A stretch of 64,000 nt of DNA from Pseudomonas fluorescens. Lineage in GTDB: Bacteria > Pseudomonadota > Gammaproteobacteria > Pseudomonadales > Pseudomonadaceae. Position numbers and translations under genes: made by a program. The notes below the pieces were generated by a model. The model searched no databases. It was not told where the DNA came from and saw only the letters and a list, made by a program, of their open reading frames with translations. The stretch is taken from the NCBI RefSeq assembly GCF_900215245.1, contig NZ_LT907842.1, forward strand, positions 6,138,001 through 6,202,000. Direction: 5' to 3'. Shown piece by piece: positions 25,981 through 36,491 of this stretch (within the stretch, counting starts at the first letter, position 1; the number at the start of each line of letters is the position of its first letter).

Positions 25981-26475
25981 ATGCCCGAGCAACTCAATAC
26001 CCGCGTCGAAGATTGTTTCCTGCAAGCCGAATCCTTTTTCAAACGAAGCTTCAAACGCCCCCAGGTCAGCCTCAAGCTGCGGGGCCAGAAAGCCGGTGTC
26101 GCGCATTTGCACGAGAACCTGCTGCGCTTCAACCCACAGTTGTACCGCGAAAACAGCCAGCACTTCCTTAAACAGACCGTGGCCCATGAAGTGGCGCACC
26201 TGATTGCCCACCAATTGTTTGGCGAGCGCATCCAGCCCCATGGCGAGGAATGGCAATTGATCATGCGCGGGGTTTACGAACTGCCGCCGGATCGCTGCCA
26301 CACCTATGCAGTCAAACGTCGACAAGTGACCCGCTATATCTACCGCTGCCCGTGTGCCGACAGCGACTTCCCGTTCTCAGCCCAGCGGCATGGGTTGGTG
26401 AACCAGGGGCGGCGTTATTTGTGCCGACGGTGCCGGCATACCTTGGTGTACACCGGGGAAACTCGGGTGGAGTGA
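25981..26475 (+). CDS. sprT: SprT family zinc metalloprotease-like protein
   Basis: The 164-residue protein (start MPEQLNTRVEDCFLQ) has the metzincin-like HEVAHLIAHQLFG motif (HExxH) followed by HGEEW with the third ligand, and a C-terminal zinc ribbon (YRCPCADSD and LCRRCRHTL). This is the SprT layout, related to eukaryotic Spartan, which digests DNA-protein crosslinks; the bacterial role is not settled. An ATG nine bases upstream is too near the GGAG site to be used. Confidence 0.9.
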   Translation: MPEQLNTRVEDCFLQAESFFKRSFKRPQVSLKLRGQKAGVAHLHENLLRFNPQLYRENSQHFLKQTVAHEVAHLIAHQLFGERIQPHGEEWQLIMRGVYELPPDRCHTYAVKRRQVTRYIYRCPCADSDFPFSAQRHGLVNQGRRYLCRRCRHTLVYTGETRVE

Positions 26476-26508
26476 TGGAGGGTGCCTGCGGTAGCGCCTG
26501 CCCGGGCA

Positions 26509-27690
26509 CTACCCAACCACCTTGGCCCGCCGCAAGGCGTCGATCCGCTGAGCACTGAAGCCTAACTCGGCGAGCACTTCATCACTGTGCGCCCCCACAG
26601 CCGCGCCGATATGCCGAGGCTGCGGCAACCCGTCGGAAAACTTCAACGGACAGGCGATTTGCGCCTGGGTCGAGCCATCGCCGCGCGGCACCTGGCTGAC
26701 CAGTTGCCGCGCTTTCAACTGCGGATGCTCCACAGCCTCACTCAAGCTCAGTACCGGCTCCACACACGCATCCAGCCCGGCAAACAGCTCGCACAACTCA
26801 TCAAAGCTGCGTTTCTCGAACTCGACCTGCAATCCCAGCTTCAGCGCTTTTTGCTGTTCCGGTTTGGGGGACAGGCCGTGTGCCGCCAACTCCGGACGCC
26901 CCAATCCCGCGCACAAGGCCTGCATAAACGCGGGTTCCAGACTGCCGACCGACATCCAGCGGCCATCGCGGGAGCGGTAATAATCGTAGAAGCTGCCGCC
27001 GTTCAGCACATGCGTCTCCCAACCCGGCTCCACACCACAGGCCAGATACCCTGCCCCGGCCATCGCGTTCAGGCTGAACGAGCAATCGGTCATGCTCACA
27101 TCCAGGTATTGGCCAACCCCGGTCTGTTGCCGGGCAATCACCGCCGCGAGCAAACCGACTACCGCATGCAGCGAACCACCGCCGACATCCGCCAATTGCA
27201 CGCCGAGCGGCAGCGGCCCGCTGTCTTGACGACCGGTGTAACTGGCGACACCGGCCAGCGCCAGGTAGTTGATATCGTGCCCGGCCCGGTCTTTGTAAGG
27301 GCCGGTCTGGCCATAGCCGGTAATCGACACATAAATCAGCTTCGGGTTGATCGCCTTCAACGCCTCATAACCCAGGCCCAGACGATCCATCACCCCAGGC
27401 CGGAATTGCTCAAGGACGATGTCGTAGTCTTTGACCAACTCGCGCACGATCTCCAGGGCCTCGGCCTGCTTGAGATCCAGCGCCAGGCTGCGTTTATTGC
27501 GATTGAGATAGGCATGGCTCGCCGATGTCCCCTGATCATGCGGCGGCAACACCCGCAAGAGGTCCATGCGCGTGGGCGATTCGATGCGCAATACCTCGGC
27601 GCCCATGTCCGCCAGCATCAAGGACGCGAACGGACCCGGCAGCAAGGTGGAAAAATCCAGCACTTTGAGCGAAGCCAAGGGACCTGACAT
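26509..27690 (-). CDS. CaiB/BaiF family CoA-transferase
   Basis: The start at 27690 (MSGPLASLKVLDFSTLLPGP) has GGAG five bases before it. The 393-residue family III CoA-transferase shows RNKRSLALDLK, the catalytic-Asp loop AGHDINYLALAG and the Gly-rich PLPLGVQLADVGGGSLHA, all typical. It would move CoA between a CoA-thioester and a free carboxylic acid through an aspartyl intermediate. It stands alone, so its substrate cannot be guessed from neighbours. Confidence 0.88.
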   Translation of the reverse strand: MSGPLASLKVLDFSTLLPGPFASLMLADMGAEVLRIESPTRMDLLRVLPPHDQGTSASHAYLNRNKRSLALDLKQAEALEIVRELVKDYDIVLEQFRPGVMDRLGLGYEALKAINPKLIYVSITGYGQTGPYKDRAGHDINYLALAGVASYTGRQDSGPLPLGVQLADVGGGSLHAVVGLLAAVIARQQTGVGQYLDVSMTDCSFSLNAMAGAGYLACGVEPGWETHVLNGGSFYDYYRSRDGRWMSVGSLEPAFMQALCAGLGRPELAAHGLSPKPEQQKALKLGLQVEFEKRSFDELCELFAGLDACVEPVLSLSEAVEHPQLKARQLVSQVPRGDGSTQAQIACPLKFSDGLPQPRHIGAAVGAHSDEVLAELGFSAQRIDALRRAKVVG

Positions 27691-27847
27691 GGCGACTCCA
27701 TTTGGGGTTCGAATGCCCACAGCGTAGGCAGCCTTGCGCCTGGCGGCAATCGTCAGAACAATCACCGCGAGTGACCGTTTTGATCACGGCGGGCTTTTTC
27801 GCGGCGGCGGCTTTATGATTGGCCTACGTTTGCTTGCAGAGTGTTCC

Positions 27848-28240
27848 ATGAAGTTTGCGATTGCGTTGTTTTCCGCCGCCCATGCGCCCTCCTCGCGCCG
27901 CGCCTTGCTGTTCGCACAGGCCGCGCTGGCCGGTGGGCATGAGATTGTGCGGCTGTTTTTTTATCAGGACGGGGTGTACAGCGCCTCCACTAACATCGTT
28001 GCGCCCCAGGATGAGCAAGACATCGCCCGGCAATGGCGCGAGTTTGTCAGCGCGCACCAGCTCGACGGCGTGGTGTGCATCGCCGCGGCCTTGCGCCGTG
28101 GCGTGCTGAACAAGGAAGAGGCCACGCGCTATCAACGCAGCGCTGTGAACCTCGACGCGCCGTGGGCGCTGTCGGGCCTTGGGCAGTTGCATGACGCCGC
28201 CCAGGCCGCTGACCGCCTGATCTGCTTTGGAGGGCCGTGA
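27848..28240 (+). CDS. tusD: Sulfurtransferase complex subunit TusD
   Basis: The 130-residue protein (MKFAIALFSAAHAPSSRRAL) has the DsrE-like fold and the active Cys77 in VVCIAAALRRGV, matching the sulfur-accepting Cys of E. coli TusD. TusD, C and B form the hexamer that takes persulfide from TusA and hands it to TusE for MnmA-dependent 2-thiouridine formation in tRNA wobble positions. First gene of the tight tusDCBE-ybiB operon. Confidence 0.94.
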   Translation: MKFAIALFSAAHAPSSRRALLFAQAALAGGHEIVRLFFYQDGVYSASTNIVAPQDEQDIARQWREFVSAHQLDGVVCIAAALRRGVLNKEEATRYQRSAVNLDAPWALSGLGQLHDAAQAADRLICFGGP

Positions 28241-28241
28241 G

Positions 28242-28592
28242 ATGTCCAAATCCTTATTGGTAATCAGCCGTCAGGCACCGTGGTCCGGGCCGAGCGCGCG
28301 TGAAGCGCTGGATATCGTGCTGGCCGGTGGCGCATTTGATCTGCCGATCGGCCTGCTGTTTATGGATGACGGCGTGTTTCAGCTGGCGCCACACCAGGAC
28401 GCCAAGGCCGTGCAGCAAAAAGACCTCAGCGCCAACTTGCAGGCGTTGGGCCTGTTCGGGATCGATGACGTGTTTGCCTGCAGCCACAGCCTGGCCGCGC
28501 GCGGGCTCGCGCCACCCGCCAGTGCTCAGGCCTTGGGCAACGAGCAGATTTCCCAACTGATTGACCGTTACGACCAGGTGATTACCCTCTGA
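28242..28592 (+). CDS. tusC: Sulfurtransferase complex subunit TusC
   Basis: The start at 28242 (MSKSLLVISRQAPWSGPSAR) lies one base after the tusD stop. The 116-residue DsrF-like protein shows REALDIVLAGGAFDLPIGLL and LGLFGIDDVFA, typical of TusC. It is a non-catalytic part of the TusBCD complex. Its stop overlaps the tusB start. Confidence 0.92.
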   Translation: MSKSLLVISRQAPWSGPSAREALDIVLAGGAFDLPIGLLFMDDGVFQLAPHQDAKAVQQKDLSANLQALGLFGIDDVFACSHSLAARGLAPPASAQALGNEQISQLIDRYDQVITL

Positions 28593-28870
28593 TGTCGACT
28601 TTACATGTGGTGTCCCACTCCCCATTCACCGATAGCCGCCTCGCCAGTTGCCTGCGCGTTTGCGGCGCCGAAGACGCGATCCTGCTGTGCGGCGATGGCG
28701 CCTACGGCCTGCACGATGCAGCGCTGCACACCAAGGGCGTGAAGGTCTTTGTGCTGGCCGAAGACATGCAGGCGCGCAATCTGCCCCTGCCAGACTGGGC
28801 CGACAGCGTGGACTATCCAGGGTTCGTGCAGTTGTCGATCGACTACGACAAGGTCAACACCTGGCTATGA
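28592..28870 (+). CDS. tusB: Sulfurtransferase complex subunit TusB
   Basis: The 92-residue DsrH-like protein begins MSTLHVVSHSPFTDSRLASC and contains DAILLCGDGAYGL and VFVLAEDMQARNL, the family pattern. It overlaps tusC by one base and tusE by four. It acts as a structural part of the TusBCD sulfur relay. Confidence 0.92.
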   Translation: MSTLHVVSHSPFTDSRLASCLRVCGAEDAILLCGDGAYGLHDAALHTKGVKVFVLAEDMQARNLPLPDWADSVDYPGFVQLSIDYDKVNTWL

Positions 28871-29202
28871 ACACCTTGACCGTAGGTTCGCGCACCCTGG
28901 AACTGGACAAGGACGGCTATCTCGTCGACCTGAATCAATGGTCCACCGACGTGGCCAACGCCCTTGCCGCCGCCGAACGTCTGGAATTGACGGCAGACCA
29001 CTGGGAAATCCTCGAACTGCTGCGGGGTTTCTACGCCGAGTTTCAGTTGTCCCCCGCCACGCGCCCACTGATCAAGTACACCGCCTTGAAACTGGGCCCG
29101 GAAAAGGGCAATAGCCTGCACCTCAACACACTGTTCAACGGCACTCCCGCCAAACTCGCCGCCAAGCTGGCGGGCCTGCCCAGGCCGACGAATTGCTTAT
29201 GA
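28867..29202 (+). CDS. tusE: Sulfur carrier TusE (DsrC family)
   Basis: The 111-residue protein starts at the ATG overlapping the tusB stop. It has the DsrC features LDKDGYLVDLNQWSTDVA, ELTADHWEILELLRGFY and a C-terminal arm ending PTNCL, with the sulfur-carrying Cys at the next-to-last position. It passes sulfur from TusBCD to MnmA. Its stop (TGA) overlaps the ybiB ATG. Confidence 0.94.
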   Translation: MNTLTVGSRTLELDKDGYLVDLNQWSTDVANALAAAERLELTADHWEILELLRGFYAEFQLSPATRPLIKYTALKLGPEKGNSLHLNTLFNGTPAKLAAKLAGLPRPTNCL

Positions 29203-30200
29203 CCGATTTTGCCCCGCTGACCCTTCAAACCCCTGCCGAACACCCGTTTGCGCAGTTCGTGCGCATCCTGGGCAAAGGCAAGCGCGGCGCGCGCAACCTC
29301 ACCCGCGAAGAAGCCCGTGAGGCCATGGGCATGCTGCTCGACGAAAAAGTCGAAGACACCCAGCTCGGCGCCTTCCTGATGTTGCTGCGGCACAAGGAAG
29401 AAAGCCCGGAAGAACTCGCCGGGTTTACCGAAGCGGTGCGCGAACGCCTGAATGCGCCGGCGTTGAACGTTGATATCGACTGGCCTACCTACGCCGGCAA
29501 AAAACGCCACCTGCCGTGGTATTTGCTGGCGGCCAAATGCCTGGCGCAGAACGGTGTGCGCATCCTGATGCACGGCGGCGGCGCTCACACCGCTGGCCGG
29601 TTGTACACCGAGCAATTGCTGGACGGGCTGCAGATCCCGTTGTGCCGTAATTGGCAGCAGGTTGAAAGCGCGTTCGAACACGGCAACCTGGCGTTTATGC
29701 CTCTGGGTGACTGGGCACCGCAACTGCAACGCATGATTGATTTGCGTAACACCCTGGGCCTGCGCTCGCCGATCCATTCCCTGGCGCGTCTGCTCAACCC
29801 GCTGAATGCACGTTGCGGCCTGCAAAGTATTTTCCACCCCGGTTATCAGGGCGTGCACCGTGACGCCAGCGGCCTGCTCGGTGACAACGTGATTGTGGTC
29901 AAGGGCGATGGTGGCGAGGTCGAGATCAACCCCGACACCTTGAGCCACCTCTATGGCACCACCGGCGGCGAAAGCTGGGACGAAGAGTGGCCCGCCCTCT
30001 CCGACCAGCGCCACGTCAAACCCGCGACCCTGGAGCCCGAGCATTTGAAAGCGCTGTGGCGCGGCGATGTCGAGGACAGCTACCCGCAACTGGCCCTGAT
30101 CGCCACCATGGCCCTCGCCTTGCGCGGCCTCGGCCACCCACGGGAACAGGCCTTTGAACTGGCCCAGCATTACTGGGACGCGCGGGACAAATCGATTTAA
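29199..30200 (+). CDS. ybiB: YbiB-like protein (anthranilate phosphoribosyltransferase fold)
   Basis: The 333-residue product starts at the ATG overlapping the tusE stop. It has the glycosyltransferase family 3 helical N-terminus (LTREEAREAMGMLLDEKVED) and the phosphoribosyltransferase-like body with VRILMHGGGAHTAGR and LGLRSPIHSLARLLNPLN. It does not carry the TrpD catalytic set. In E. coli, YbiB is a nucleic-acid binding protein with a TrpD2-like fold, not a tryptophan enzyme. Fusion to the tus operon suggests a link to RNA metabolism, which is inference. Confidence 0.85.
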   Translation: MTDFAPLTLQTPAEHPFAQFVRILGKGKRGARNLTREEAREAMGMLLDEKVEDTQLGAFLMLLRHKEESPEELAGFTEAVRERLNAPALNVDIDWPTYAGKKRHLPWYLLAAKCLAQNGVRILMHGGGAHTAGRLYTEQLLDGLQIPLCRNWQQVESAFEHGNLAFMPLGDWAPQLQRMIDLRNTLGLRSPIHSLARLLNPLNARCGLQSIFHPGYQGVHRDASGLLGDNVIVVKGDGGEVEINPDTLSHLYGTTGGESWDEEWPALSDQRHVKPATLEPEHLKALWRGDVEDSYPQLALIATMALALRGLGHPREQAFELAQHYWDARDKSI

Positions 30201-30288
30201 TCGATCATTACCCCGCAGTCTTTGCGCTTTTAGTTCGAACTCATCCCTTTAGACTGGGCTCCAACGCTTATTAGCCAAGGAGCCAGTC

Positions 30289-31284
30289 ATGGGTTTGCTG
30301 ATCGAAGGACACTGGAAAGACCAGTGGTACGAAAGCAGTGCAGACGGCGCTTTCCAGCGCGAACAGGCGCAACGGCGTCACTGGGTGACAGCCAACGGCG
30401 AGCCCGGCCCCAGCGGCGAAGGCGGCTTCCAGGCAGAAGCCGGTCGCTATCATCTGTATGTTTCCCTCGCCTGCCCCTGGGCCCACCGCACCTTGATCCT
30501 GCGCAAGCTCAAGGGCCTGGAAAGCCTGATTGACGTTTCCGTAGTCAGTTGGCTGATGCTGGAAAACGGCTGGACCTTCGACAAGGCCCACGGCTCCACC
30601 GGCGATAGGCTCGATGGGTTCGAATTCATGCACCAGCGCTACACCGCAGACACTGCCGACTACACCGGCCGCGTCACCGTACCGGTGCTCTGGGACAAAA
30701 AGCTCAAGCGCATCGTGAGCAATGAATCCGCGGAGATCATCCGCATGTTCAACAGCGCCTTCAACGACCTGACCGGCAACACGCTGGACTTCTACCCCGA
30801 AGCACTACGTGCAAGCATCGACGCGCTGAACGACCGCATCTACCCGGCCGTGAACAATGGCGTGTACCGCGCAGGCTTCGCCACCTCGCAAAAGGCCTAT
30901 GAAAGCGCATTTGATGATGTGTTTGCCGAGCTCGATCACCTGGAGCGGCACCTGGACGCGCACCGTTACCTGGCCGGTGAATACCTGACCGAAGCCGATG
31001 TGCGGCTGTTCACCACGCTGATTCGTTTTGATGCGGTGTATTACAGCCACTTCAAATGCAACCTGCGGCGGATTGCCGATTATCCGAACTTGTCGAACTG
31101 GCTGCGGGAGATGTACCAATGGCCGGGCGTGGCCGAGACGGTGGATTTTGCGCACATCAAGGGGCATTACTACGCGAGCCATCGGACGATCAATCCGACG
31201 GGGATTGTGCCGAAAGGGCCGTTGCAAACCTTTGATGCCGGGCATGACAGGAAGCGGCTAAGTGGCAAAGGCGTCCAGGGCTGA
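30289..31284 (+). CDS. Glutathionyl-hydroquinone reductase (Xi-class GST)
   Basis: The 331-residue protein has the thioredoxin-like domain with catalytic Cys62 in SLACPWAHRTLI and the following SVVSWLMLENGWTF, then the helical C-terminal domain with FKCNLRRIADYPNLSNWLRE. This marks the YqjG/PcpF-like group, which removes glutathione from glutathionyl-hydroquinones. It is a single gene preceded by AAGGAG; the next gene is convergent and a REPIN lies between. Confidence 0.9.
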   Translation: MGLLIEGHWKDQWYESSADGAFQREQAQRRHWVTANGEPGPSGEGGFQAEAGRYHLYVSLACPWAHRTLILRKLKGLESLIDVSVVSWLMLENGWTFDKAHGSTGDRLDGFEFMHQRYTADTADYTGRVTVPVLWDKKLKRIVSNESAEIIRMFNSAFNDLTGNTLDFYPEALRASIDALNDRIYPAVNNGVYRAGFATSQKAYESAFDDVFAELDHLERHLDAHRYLAGEYLTEADVRLFTTLIRFDAVYYSHFKCNLRRIADYPNLSNWLREMYQWPGVAETVDFAHIKGHYYASHRTINPTGIVPKGPLQTFDAGHDRKRLSGKGVQG

Positions 31285-31313
31285 TCCGAATCAGTCGCTG
31301 TGTTTGAAGGCCT

Positions 31314-31387
31314 CATCGGGGGCAAGCCCCCTCCCACATTTGGGTCTGTGCACACAGGCCAATGTGGGAGCGGGCTTACCTGCGATG
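31314..31387. repeat. REPIN
   Basis: CATCGGGGGCAAGCCCCCTC at the left and AATGTGGGAGCGGGCTTACC at the right are inverted REP units of slightly different sequence, about 20 bases apart. Confidence 0.8.
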
Positions 31388-31397
31388 CGTTAAAGGA

Positions 31398-32792
31398 TCA
31401 GACCTGGGATTGCGCGCCCTCAAACCACTTGAGCTTCTCGCGCAACACCACCACTTCACCGACGATGACCAAGGTCGGCGCGTGCACTTCATGCTCCGCC
31501 ACCATGCGCGGCAAGTCCGCCAGGGTGCCGGTAAACACGCGCTGATTGGACGTGGTGCCCTGCTGGATCAACGCCGCCGGGGTATCCGCTGCGCGACCGT
31601 GCTTGATCAGTTGTTCGCAGATGATCGGCAAGCCAATCAACCCCATGTAGAACACCAGGGTCTGCGACGGCCCCACCAGATCCTGCCAAGGCAGGTCTGA
31701 CGTCCCGTTCTTCAAATGCCCGGTGATAAACCGTACCGACTGGGCATAGTCACGGTGCGTCAGCGGAATCCCGGCATAAGCCGCGCAGCCACTGGCGGCG
31801 GTGATGCCCGGCACTACCTGGAACGGAATGCCATGGGCCGCCAGCTCCTCGATCTCTTCGCCACCACGACCAAAGATGAACGGATCGCCACCTTTGAGGC
31901 GCAGCACGCGCTTGCCTTGCTTGGCCAGGTCCACCAATTGCTGGTTGATCTGGTCTTGCGGCACGGCATGGTCGGCGCGACGTTTGCCGACGTAAATGCG
32001 CTCGGCATCACGGCGGCACAGTTCGAGAATCGCCGGAGCGACCAGACGGTCATACAGCACCACGTCGGCTTGCTGCATCAGGCGCAGGGCGCGGAAGGTC
32101 AGCAGGTCCGGATCACCCGGGCCTGCGCCCACCAAATAAACCTCGCCCGGCGCGTACGGTGGCGCGCCGTTGACCTTTTCAATCAGCAAGCGCTCAGCTT
32201 CATCGCCCTGCCCGGCCAACTGTCGGTCGGCGATCGGGCCCTGGAAAACCTCTTCCCAAAACGCACGACGCTGCTGAACGTCCGGGTACAAACCTTTGAC
32301 CTGGGCACGGAAGCGCGCCGCCAACCCGGCCAACTGACCGTAAGTGGACGGAATCCAGGTTTCCAGCTTGGCCCGGATCAAGCGCGCCAGCACCGGCGCA
32401 TCGCCGCCGCTGGACACTGCAATCACCAACGGCGAACGGTCGACAATCGCCGGGAAGATCACGCTGCACAAGGCTGGCGCGTCCACTACATTGACCGGCA
32501 CGCAACGACGCTTGGCATCACTGGACACTTGCGCGTTCAGCGGCTCGTCGTCCGTCGCCGCGATAATCAGCACGCAACCATCAAGGTCGGGCTCCTGATA
32601 ACCGCGCAAAATCAGTTCCCCGCCACTGCCCAGTACCAATTCACGCAACTGGTCTTCGATCTGGGGAGCAACCACCCGCAGCAACGCACCGGCGTCGGCC
32701 AGCAGCCGGGATTTGCGCAACGCAATCTCCCCGCCACCGACGACCAACACACGACTGCCGCGCAGGTTATGAAACAGCGGCAGAAATTCCAT
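31398..32792 (-). CDS. cysG: Siroheme synthase CysG
   Basis: The 464-residue protein unites two enzymes. Residues 1 to about 210 are the dehydrogenase/ferrochelatase ([40 protein letters not shown]). From about 215 on is uroporphyrinogen-III methyltransferase ([56 protein letters not shown]). Together they turn uroporphyrinogen III into siroheme for sulfite and nitrite reductase. The start follows the serS stop directly, so the two genes are linked. Confidence 0.96.
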   Translation of the reverse strand: MEFLPLFHNLRGSRVLVVGGGEIALRKSRLLADAGALLRVVAPQIEDQLRELVLGSGGELILRGYQEPDLDGCVLIIAATDDEPLNAQVSSDAKRRCVPVNVVDAPALCSVIFPAIVDRSPLVIAVSSGGDAPVLARLIRAKLETWIPSTYGQLAGLAARFRAQVKGLYPDVQQRRAFWEEVFQGPIADRQLAGQGDEAERLLIEKVNGAPPYAPGEVYLVGAGPGDPDLLTFRALRLMQQADVVLYDRLVAPAILELCRRDAERIYVGKRRADHAVPQDQINQQLVDLAKQGKRVLRLKGGDPFIFGRGGEEIEELAAHGIPFQVVPGITAASGCAAYAGIPLTHRDYAQSVRFITGHLKNGTSDLPWQDLVGPSQTLVFYMGLIGLPIICEQLIKHGRAADTPAALIQQGTTSNQRVFTGTLADLPRMVAEHEVHAPTLVIVGEVVVLREKLKWFEGAQSQV

Positions 32793-34463
<1,671 letters not shown>

Positions 34464-34464
<1 letters not shown>

Positions 34465-35786
34465 TACTTTCTCCGCTGTTTGGGGCTGAGGCGATCGAGT
34501 TGGGCGAGGTGATTGAGCTTTTCACCGATCTTCAGCTCCAGACCACGAGGGACCGGCTGGTAGAACGGCTGCGGCTCAAGCTCATCGGGGAAGTAATCTT
34601 CGCCGGCCGCGTAGGCGTCCGGCTCGTCATGGGCATAGCGATATTCATCACCGTAGCCCAGTTGTTTCATCAGTTTGGTCGGTGCGTTGCGCAGGTGCAG
34701 CGGCACTTCGAGCGAGCCATGTTCGGCGGCGGCGCGCAGGGCCGATTTGAAGCCCATGTACACCGCGTTGCTTTTCGGCGCGCAGGCCAGATACGTAATG
34801 GCCTGTGCAACGGCCAACTCGCCTTCCGGGCTGCCAAGGCGTTCCTGCACCTCCCAGGCGGCCAGGCACAGGCTCAACGCGCGCGGGTCGGCGTTGCCGA
34901 TGTCTTCGCTGGCCATGCGCACCACGCGGCGCGCCAGGTACAGTGGGTCGCAACCACCGTCGATCATCCGCGCAAACCAGTACAGCGCGCCGTCGGGGTT
35001 GGAGCCGCGCACGGACTTGTGCAGCGCCGAGATCTGATCGTAGAAGGCTTCACCGCCCTTGTCGAAGCGGCGGCGGGTGTCGCCGAGCAGACTTTGCAGA
35101 AGGTCGACGCCGATCTCGTTGCCATCTTCGGCGAGGTCGGAGGCATTCTCCAACAGATTGAGAAAACGCCGGCCGTCGCCATCGGCGGCGCTCAGCAGAA
35201 TCTTGAAGCCTTCGTCACTGAGACTGAGCTGACGCTTGCCCAAGCCCTTGTCTTCGCTCAAGGCGCGGTGCAACAGCTTTCGCATCGCCGCTTCGTCCAG
35301 GCTCTTGAGCACGTAGACGCGCGCCCGTGAGAGCAAAGCGTTATTGAGTTCAAACGAGGGGTTTTCAGTGGTCGCGCCGATAAAAATCAGCGTGCCGTCT
35401 TCGACATACGGCAAAAACGCATCCTGCTGGGACTTGTTGAAGCGGTGCACTTCATCGACGAACAGGATGGTGCGCTTGCCATATTGCCCGGCCTGCTGCT
35501 TGGCGACTTCCACCGCCTGGCGGATCTCCTTGACCCCGGCCAGCACCGCAGAAACCGTTTCGAAGTGTGCATCCGACACCTTTGCCAGCAGGCGCGCCAG
35601 GGTGGTTTTACCCACGCCCGGCGGCCCCCAGAAAATCATCGAGTGCAGCGCACCCTGCTCCAGGGCTTCGCGCAATGGCTTGCCGCGAGCGAGCAGGTGT
35701 TCTTGCCCGACGTACTCATCCAGGTTGGTCGAACGCAAGCGTGCGGCCAGGGGCTGAGCAATCGGGTCACTTCGAAACAGGTCCAT
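34464..35786 (-). CDS. rarA: Replication-associated recombination protein A (RarA/MgsA)
   Basis: The 440-residue AAA+ ATPase has Walker [14 protein letters not shown] (residues 53-65), Walker [13 protein letters not shown], sensor 1 [12 protein letters not shown] and the RarA tail with [20 protein letters not shown]. It acts at stalled replication forks and its E. coli relative binds SSB. It lies in the conserved order ftsK-lolA-rarA-crcB-serS. Confidence 0.95.
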
Positions 35787-35813
35787 GGGCAGCGATTGAA
35801 ACCTCTAGGCAGG

Positions 35814-36437
35814 TTATTCCTGGATCACATCGGCACCCTTGGGGATGTCGAACTTGAACTTGGATGCCGGCACCGGCTGGTTGGCCTTGACCCCGGAGAA
35901 CAGGATATCGGTGCGCTGGCCGACACTGTCGATCAGGCGCATGTTGTTGATCACGCCGTTGCCGAACGACAGGTTCAGGCTGTCAAACAGCGTGTCCTTG
36001 GATTTCGGCTTGAGGGTAAACTCGATAACGTTGCTGGTTTGCTTGGAGGTGATATCGAAACTGTCGTTGATTTTCGACACGTCGCCCGAGAGCAGCAGCG
36101 CCGGGGTCTGGTTCAGGCGCGGGTCCAGCTTCTTGATGGTCGCCTGCTCCAGGTCCGGGTCCCACAGCGTGACTTTCTGGCCATCGGAAACGATGGTCTG
36201 CTCGGACTTCCCTTCGGTGTGCCAGTAGAACAGCCCTGGGCGCTGCACGGCCATTTCACCCTCGGTTTGCTGCAGCTGGGTGCCACCGGCGTCCAGGGTC
36301 AGCTGAGAGAAGCGCGCGGTGAGGGTCTGGGATTTGTCCAACAGGTTCTTCAGGCTGGCTACGGAGGCCGGGTCGGCGTGGGCCGAAACAGCCGTCAGGG
36401 CCAGTGCCGGCAACAACAGCATGCGGATAAGACGCAT
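35814..36437 (-). CDS. lolA: Outer-membrane lipoprotein carrier LolA
   Basis: The start at 36437 ([24 protein letters not shown] five bases upstream) gives 207 residues with a Sec signal peptide cut near AHA-DP. The mature part has [35 protein letters not shown] and [17 protein letters not shown], typical of LolA, the periplasmic chaperone that ferries lipoproteins from LolCDE to LolB. It sits between ftsK and rarA. Confidence 0.95.
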   Translation of the reverse strand: MRLIRMLLLPALALTAVSAHADPASVASLKNLLDKSQTLTARFSQLTLDAGGTQLQQTEGEMAVQRPGLFYWHTEGKSEQTIVSDGQKVTLWDPDLEQATIKKLDPRLNQTPALLLSGDVSKINDSFDITSKQTSNVIEFTLKPKSKDTLFDSLNLSFGNGVINNMRLIDSVGQRTDILFSGVKANQPVPASKFKFDIPKGADVIQE

Positions 36438-36491
36438 GGGAGTCCTCATTGAGTCGTTAGGGCGAGCCGCGTGCTGCCACGCGGCATGTGA

